Both the position numbers and the translations under genes were made by a program. A stretch of 6,406 nt of DNA from Vulcanimicrobiota bacterium. Its GTDB lineage: Bacteria; Vulcanimicrobiota; Vulcanimicrobiia; Vulcanimicrobiales; Vulcanimicrobiaceae. The notes under the pieces are model-generated. The model saw only the letters and a program-made list of their open reading frames with translations, made no database searches and was not told where the DNA came from. Of the stretch, positions 5,718 through 6,406 are shown piece by piece. Positions within the stretch are counted from its first letter, which is position 1. Each line of letters begins with the position of its first letter. The stretch lies in NCBI GenBank assembly GCA_014305015.1, contig JACRUB010000165.1:1-6406 (forward strand). The letters are read 5' to 3'.

Positions 5718-6406
5718 ATGTCCTGTGTGCTTGCAGTTGCGGGCTTTTCGCGTGTGGCCCTCGCCCATGGCGGTAATTTTCAAGGCGTGGTGCTCGGCAT
5801 CCAAGCAGGCAACTCCGAACTCATTCTTCGACAGGAGGCGGGACCGGGCCGCCCGGGAGATGTCTTCGCGGCGCGCGTCGTGCCGGCCAAAGACTTAAAC
5901 CCGATTCATCTCGGCGATCACGTCGGCGGCATGCTCGACCGCCATGGAAGGCCGCCGAGTCTTTCAAGCGTGGAAGTATTGCCGATGGCGCCCAGTTCGC
6001 TCCTCCAAACAATCCGCAACGCCCGCTTGCTGCACGAAGGCGAAGCGATGCCGCAGACGCAGTTCGTGGATCAGAACGGGCGGCCGTTCCGCTTTTCGGA
6101 CTTTGCGGGCAAGGACGTGGTGCTGTCGTTTATCTATACGCGCTGCCGCGATGCAAAGATGTGTCCGCTGATTAGCGCCAAGTTTGCGCAACTGCAAGAT
6201 GCGTTCACTCTTCGCCAAGCTCAGGGTGACAATAGTGTGCACCTGGTGGAGATAACGCTCGATCCGCAGTACGATTCTCCTTTGGTTTTAAAAACATATG
6301 CGGATCAGTTTGGAGCACAGTCATCGCACTGGAGTTTCGGAACCGGCGATCTCAATGCGGTCTTGAACTTTGATGCACAGTTTGGCTTACTGCCGTTTGC
6401 CGATCC
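5718..6406 (+). CDS. SCO1/SenC-family copper chaperone with degenerate N-terminal CusF-like domain (3' end off window)
   Basis: Sco proteins are thioredoxin-fold, membrane-tethered or exported proteins that help deliver copper to, or reduce, the CuA site of subunit II. The visible 229 residues open with a hydrophobic export signal ending near ALAHGG (14-19). Then comes an about 70-residue segment (20-89) that resembles a CusF-type beta-barrel (QGVV, ELIL, HLGDHVGG). The Sco domain begins near residue 112: FVDQNGRPFRFSDFAGKDVVLSF, then YTRCRDAKMCPL with Cys143 and Cys149 spaced CX5C, as in a known Sco subgroup, and ITLDPQYDSP (179-188). The conserved copper-ligand His lies beyond the window edge. 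The start is uncertain: ATG 5718 gives a signal peptide without a basic N-region, whereas the in-frame ATG at 5640 adds a basic stretch (RRTKRAR) but overlaps the divergent gene by 71 bases. The closeness to cox genes supports a role in oxidase assembly. Confidence 0.88.
   Translation, partial: MSCVLAVAGFSRVALAHGGNFQGVVLGIQAGNSELILRQEAGPGRPGDVFAARVVPAKDLNPIHLGDHVGGMLDRHGRPPSLSSVEVLPMAPSSLLQTIRNARLLHEGEAMPQTQFVDQNGRPFRFSDFAGKDVVLSFIYTRCRDAKMCPLISAKFAQLQDAFTLRQAQGDNSVHLVEITLDPQYDSPLVLKTYADQFGAQSSHWSFGTGDLNAVLNFDAQFGLLPFAD

Noticed and set aside
5710..5898. 62-residue plus-strand frame beginning with TTG
   Set aside because: It overlaps the sco frame in another phase; the sco frame has a signal sequence and continues into clear Sco motifs, while this one does not.

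Overview
The window is a compact, gene-dense stretch of a moderately GC-rich bacterial chromosome. Its centre is an operon for a caa3-type, A2-subfamily haem-copper cytochrome c oxidase: coxB (subunit II fused to cytochrome c), coxA and coxC. Two tiny membrane-protein genes that I cannot assign to a family follow. No phage, insertion-sequence, CRISPR, tRNA or rRNA signal was seen. The organism is an aerobically respiring bacterium that often uses TTG start codons (nanE, coxB and coxC) with good Shine-Dalgarno sites. Taxonomy cannot be fixed from this sequence. An uncultured lineage such as Candidatus Eremiobacterota would fit, but that is only an impression.

Layout. Positions 2-514 hold the 3' part of a BadF/BadG-type sugar kinase gene, and its stop overlaps the start of nanE (511-1215). 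Together they look like the end of an amino-sugar catabolic operon. A 72-base gap then leads to the oxidase operon: coxB (1288-2394), coxA (2411-4093), coxC (4106-4723), a 69-residue two-helix protein (4733-4942) and a 62-residue one-helix protein (4942-5130). All run on the plus strand with gaps of 16 bases or less. A convergent minus-strand gene (5132-5710) for an unrecognised two-helix membrane protein ends one base after the operon. Immediately divergent from it, a Sco-family copper chaperone gene starts near 5718 and runs off the right edge.

How the genes work together. CoxA carries all haem a, haem a3 and CuB ligands, the YSHP motif of A2 oxidases and the K-channel Thr/Lys. CoxB carries a complete CuA site and a C-terminal CxxCH haem domain, so it brings its own electron donor to the membrane. 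CoxC is the short bacterial subunit III. The two small proteins are candidate accessory subunits. The Sco protein would help metallate the CuA site.

Points worth a second look are the two small operon-encoded proteins, a Gly in place of the canonical Mg-site Asp in CoxA, a degenerate CusF-like domain at the N-terminus of the Sco protein, the near-zero spacing around the minus-strand gene, and a possible 13-codon upstream ORF whose stop codon lies inside the coxB ribosome-binding site.
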